Assembly (NCBI RefSeq): GCF_003205515.1
Contig: NZ_KZ826482.1
Location: 310,001 to 374,000 of the forward strand
Origin: Litorivita pollutaquae
Lineage (GTDB): Bacteria > Pseudomonadota > Alphaproteobacteria > Rhodobacterales > Rhodobacteraceae
Length of the DNA: 64,000 bases
Direction: 5' to 3'
Below the pieces are notes generated by a model. It was not told the origin of the DNA. It saw only the letters and a list, made by a program, of their open reading frames with translations, and ran no database searches. Positions 61,984 through 64,000 of this stretch are shown here, one piece after another. Numbering within the stretch: position 1 is the first letter of the stretch; each line of letters begins with the position of its first letter. Both the position numbers and the translations under genes were made by a program.

Positions 61984-62227
61984 ATTGTCATCCCCTCAAT
62001 GTCGTTTCGTGAGCTTTATTTCCTACAACCAAGGTTGAGCATCCGGCGGGTAAAAAACATTCCCATTTCAGTGTCGCCTCACCCGAATTTTGTGTCGCAT
62101 CTCACGCGATGTGATGCTATTAAGCACCCACGAGGATCAAACTAGCGTCACAAAGATGCGGATATGGCGCATTCAACCTACGGGAAACCAATATTTCGGA
62201 GGTTCGCGCTTAAATACGGGGGGATAA

Positions 62228-63046
62228 ATGTCCGAAAAGGTTCAAAATCGTGACAGGCATGTAGACCCGGTCGAATTGCGCGGAATCTTTGGTGAGAACC
62301 TGCGGAGTTTGAGCCGGAACTACCCTTCGGTTGCCGGACTTTGCCGCGATTTGGGAATCAACCGGACACAATTCAATCGCTATCTGTCCGGTGAAAGCTT
62401 CCCGCGCCCCGATGTTTTGCACCGAATCTGCAACTTCTTTGACGTTGACGCCCGTATTCTGCTCGAACCGGTCGAGAACCTGTCGCCGATCAGCGCCGGA
62501 TTATTGTCACACCCGGAAATCGCAGAATATGTCGGACATGGATCGACCAACCTGCCGGAAACGGAATTTCCTTCGGGATTTTACCGCTTTTCACGCCGTG
62601 CCTTTATCGACAACAGCCTCTATGCCCGTGGGCTTTTGTATGTGACGCGCAAGGACGGCTATACATTGATGCGCGGGTTCGAGCCGAAAAAGGCAATGCT
62701 GCATCAAGGCCTGAAGGCCACCAAGGACGCGCGCGAGTTTCGCGGTCTGGTCCTGCGTCAGGAAGAGGGCATCGCGGCGCTGGTGTCTCATCGGCATGCG
62801 ATGACCTGCACCTATAACTTCCTGTCGAAAGTGACCTCGTTCCAAGCGAATTTCTTTGAAGGCTATGCCACCCGCACCGTGCGCGAAAGCGTCACGGGCC
62901 GCCGCGCGACGCGCATGGTTTATGAACATCTGGGCAATCAGACCGGTGAAATCCTGACCACGGCGCGCACAGCAGGGATTTGCAACCGCGAGGATCTGTC
63001 TCCCTTCCATCTGCGTCTGTTGCGGCCGGATGAACAGTTCCAATAG
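62228..63046 (+). CDS. XRE-family transcriptional regulator
   Basis: 272 residues. A Cro/C1-type helix-turn-helix is at about residues 18-75 (NLRSLSRNYPSVAGLCRDLGINRTQFNRYLSGESFPRPDVL). The remaining 195 residues form an unrecognised sensing domain with FPSGFYRFSRRAFIDNSLYARGLLYVTRKDGY. It has no partner operon; the effector is unknown. The stop is 4 bases from the convergent membrane-protein gene. Confidence 0.88.
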   Translation: MSEKVQNRDRHVDPVELRGIFGENLRSLSRNYPSVAGLCRDLGINRTQFNRYLSGESFPRPDVLHRICNFFDVDARILLEPVENLSPISAGLLSHPEIAEYVGHGSTNLPETEFPSGFYRFSRRAFIDNSLYARGLLYVTRKDGYTLMRGFEPKKAMLHQGLKATKDAREFRGLVLRQEEGIAALVSHRHAMTCTYNFLSKVTSFQANFFEGYATRTVRESVTGRRATRMVYEHLGNQTGEILTTARTAGICNREDLSPFHLRLLRPDEQFQ

Positions 63047-63049
63047 GTC

Positions 63050-63886
63050 CTAATCGCGCGTGCTGCCCTCGATCGCGGTCAAGCGGTATAGATGCCAGGT
63101 CGCATGACCAAACAGCGGCAGGGTGAAGAACAGCCCCAAGAACCACGGCAGCAATGCCGCAAAGGTCGCCACCGCAATGAAGACGCCCCAAAGCAGCATC
63201 GGCACAAAGTTTGCCGTCACAGTCTGCACACTGACGATCATCGCGGTGACAAAATCCACCTCACGGTCGAGCAAAAGCGGCAATGCCATCACCGTGATGC
63301 TATAGAGCAGCATCGCAAAACCTGCCCCCACCACCGTACCAACCGCGATCATCGTCAACCCGTTGGCGGTGAAGTAAACCTCATAGCTCGACGAGATATT
63401 CGTCATGGTCGATAATCCGAGGAACAGCGCAAAAATCATATGCGCCAGGAAGAACCAGAACAAAAACACGATGATGATCACGGCACAGATAGACGGCAAT
63501 TGTCGTTTACTTTGGTTGAAGACCACGCCGAAAATCTTATAAAAATTCAGCGGCGCGCCGCGCTCCAATCGCCGTGAGACTTCGTATAGTCCCACCGCAG
63601 CAAACGGCCCGATCAAAGGGAAGCCGATGGCCGCGAAGACCAGCCAATAACTTTGCCCCGTCGCCCATGTCACCATCGCCATGCCGTAGCCGATCAACAC
63701 ATAGACGCTGGAGAACATCAGGCCAAAGACCGGCGCACGCCTCATATCGCCCCATGCCAATCGCAAAGACTGCCCCAACATCGCCCATGTCACCCTGCGC
63801 ATCTGTGGCGCGCCAAGCTGCGGCGGCGCATCTTCGTCGGTGCGCCGCCCCGGCGTTTGCGGCACTGGCTGTGCTGTCTCCTCCAT
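63050..63886 (-). CDS. DUF2189-type membrane protein
   Basis: 278 residues with about six hydrophobic segments after a 35-residue Pro/Glu-rich cytoplasmic tail. RVTWAMLGQSLRLAWGDMRRAPVFGLMFSSVYVLIGYG and LLLDREVDFVTAMIVSVQTVTANFVPML resemble DUF2189, a family often found near cytochrome oxidase genes. The ATG at 63886 with AGGAG about 12 bases upstream is preferred; an ATG at 63919 gives a longer N terminus. Function unknown. Confidence 0.85.
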   Translation of the reverse strand: MEETAQPVPQTPGRRTDEDAPPQLGAPQMRRVTWAMLGQSLRLAWGDMRRAPVFGLMFSSVYVLIGYGMAMVTWATGQSYWLVFAAIGFPLIGPFAAVGLYEVSRRLERGAPLNFYKIFGVVFNQSKRQLPSICAVIIIVFLFWFFLAHMIFALFLGLSTMTNISSSYEVYFTANGLTMIAVGTVVGAGFAMLLYSITVMALPLLLDREVDFVTAMIVSVQTVTANFVPMLLWGVFIAVATFAALLPWFLGLFFTLPLFGHATWHLYRLTAIEGSTRD

Positions 63887-64000
63887 ACCCCGTCCCCGCT
63901 CCTGTGATACCATCGCCAAGCAGAACCTGTTTTGACGCCCAAATCAACCCTGCGCCGCAGTGCGCAGTGTAAAATCTCTTTGGCCTCAACGCGTTACTTT

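Overview
The window looks like a chromosome segment of a Roseobacter-group alphaproteobacterium (Rhodobacteraceae). The support is high GC, fused TRAP transporters of the TAXI type, a DksA with a single cysteine, a VPLPA-CTERM protein, a bacterial aspartate/glutamate leucyltransferase, and Entner-Doudoroff genes. No tRNA, rRNA, CRISPR array or intact insertion sequence was seen.

Layout. (1) 1-3.5 kb: core genes argS (3' part cut by the window edge), dgt and erpA. (2) 3.9-34.6 kb: a 31 kb catabolic cluster for an unidentified carboxylic acid. It holds two IclR regulators, fused and split ADP-forming acyl-CoA synthetases, a CaiB/BaiF CoA-transferase, six acyl-CoA dehydrogenase genes (two as adjacent pairs), two atypical MaoC proteins, an SDR, a thioesterase, a class I CoA-transferase-like alpha/beta pair (IpdAB type possible), two TAXI binding proteins with two fused TRAP permeases, a further permease, and two thiolase-like/DUF35 pairs. 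Both thiolase-like proteins lack the thiolase cysteines, so the likely chemistry is activation, desaturation, hydration and then retro-aldol cleavage, as in steroid side-chain degradation. A palindrome, ACACATATGTGC, recurs at the promoters of the second half of the cluster and is a candidate operator. (3) 35.3-37.6 kb: a protein made of ten copies of a 21-residue FTCGL repeat, a conserved-looking partner of unknown function, and a promoter region full of direct and inverted repeats. This is the strongest candidate for an undescribed system. (4) 37.6-64 kb: housekeeping genes: xthA, an FAD monooxygenase, dksA, a MoxR ATPase and a VWA protein, a VPLPA-CTERM protein, a DUF2927-type lipoprotein, an M48 protease, a PIN protein, an RlmI-like methyltransferase, edd-eda, glnE, a YbaK deacylase, DUF2852, RDD, bpt, ilvI-ilvH with a leader-peptide attenuator, an XRE regulator and a DUF2189-type membrane protein.

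How it works together. The catabolic cluster couples high-affinity uptake (TRAP-TAXI) to CoA activation and an aldolase-terminated beta-oxidation, in two parallel modules under IclR control. The cluster and the repeat-protein locus lie between erpA and xthA, which I believe are neighbours in relatives, so the whole 34 kb may be an accessory insertion. Function calls rest on reading motifs by eye; no database search was possible.
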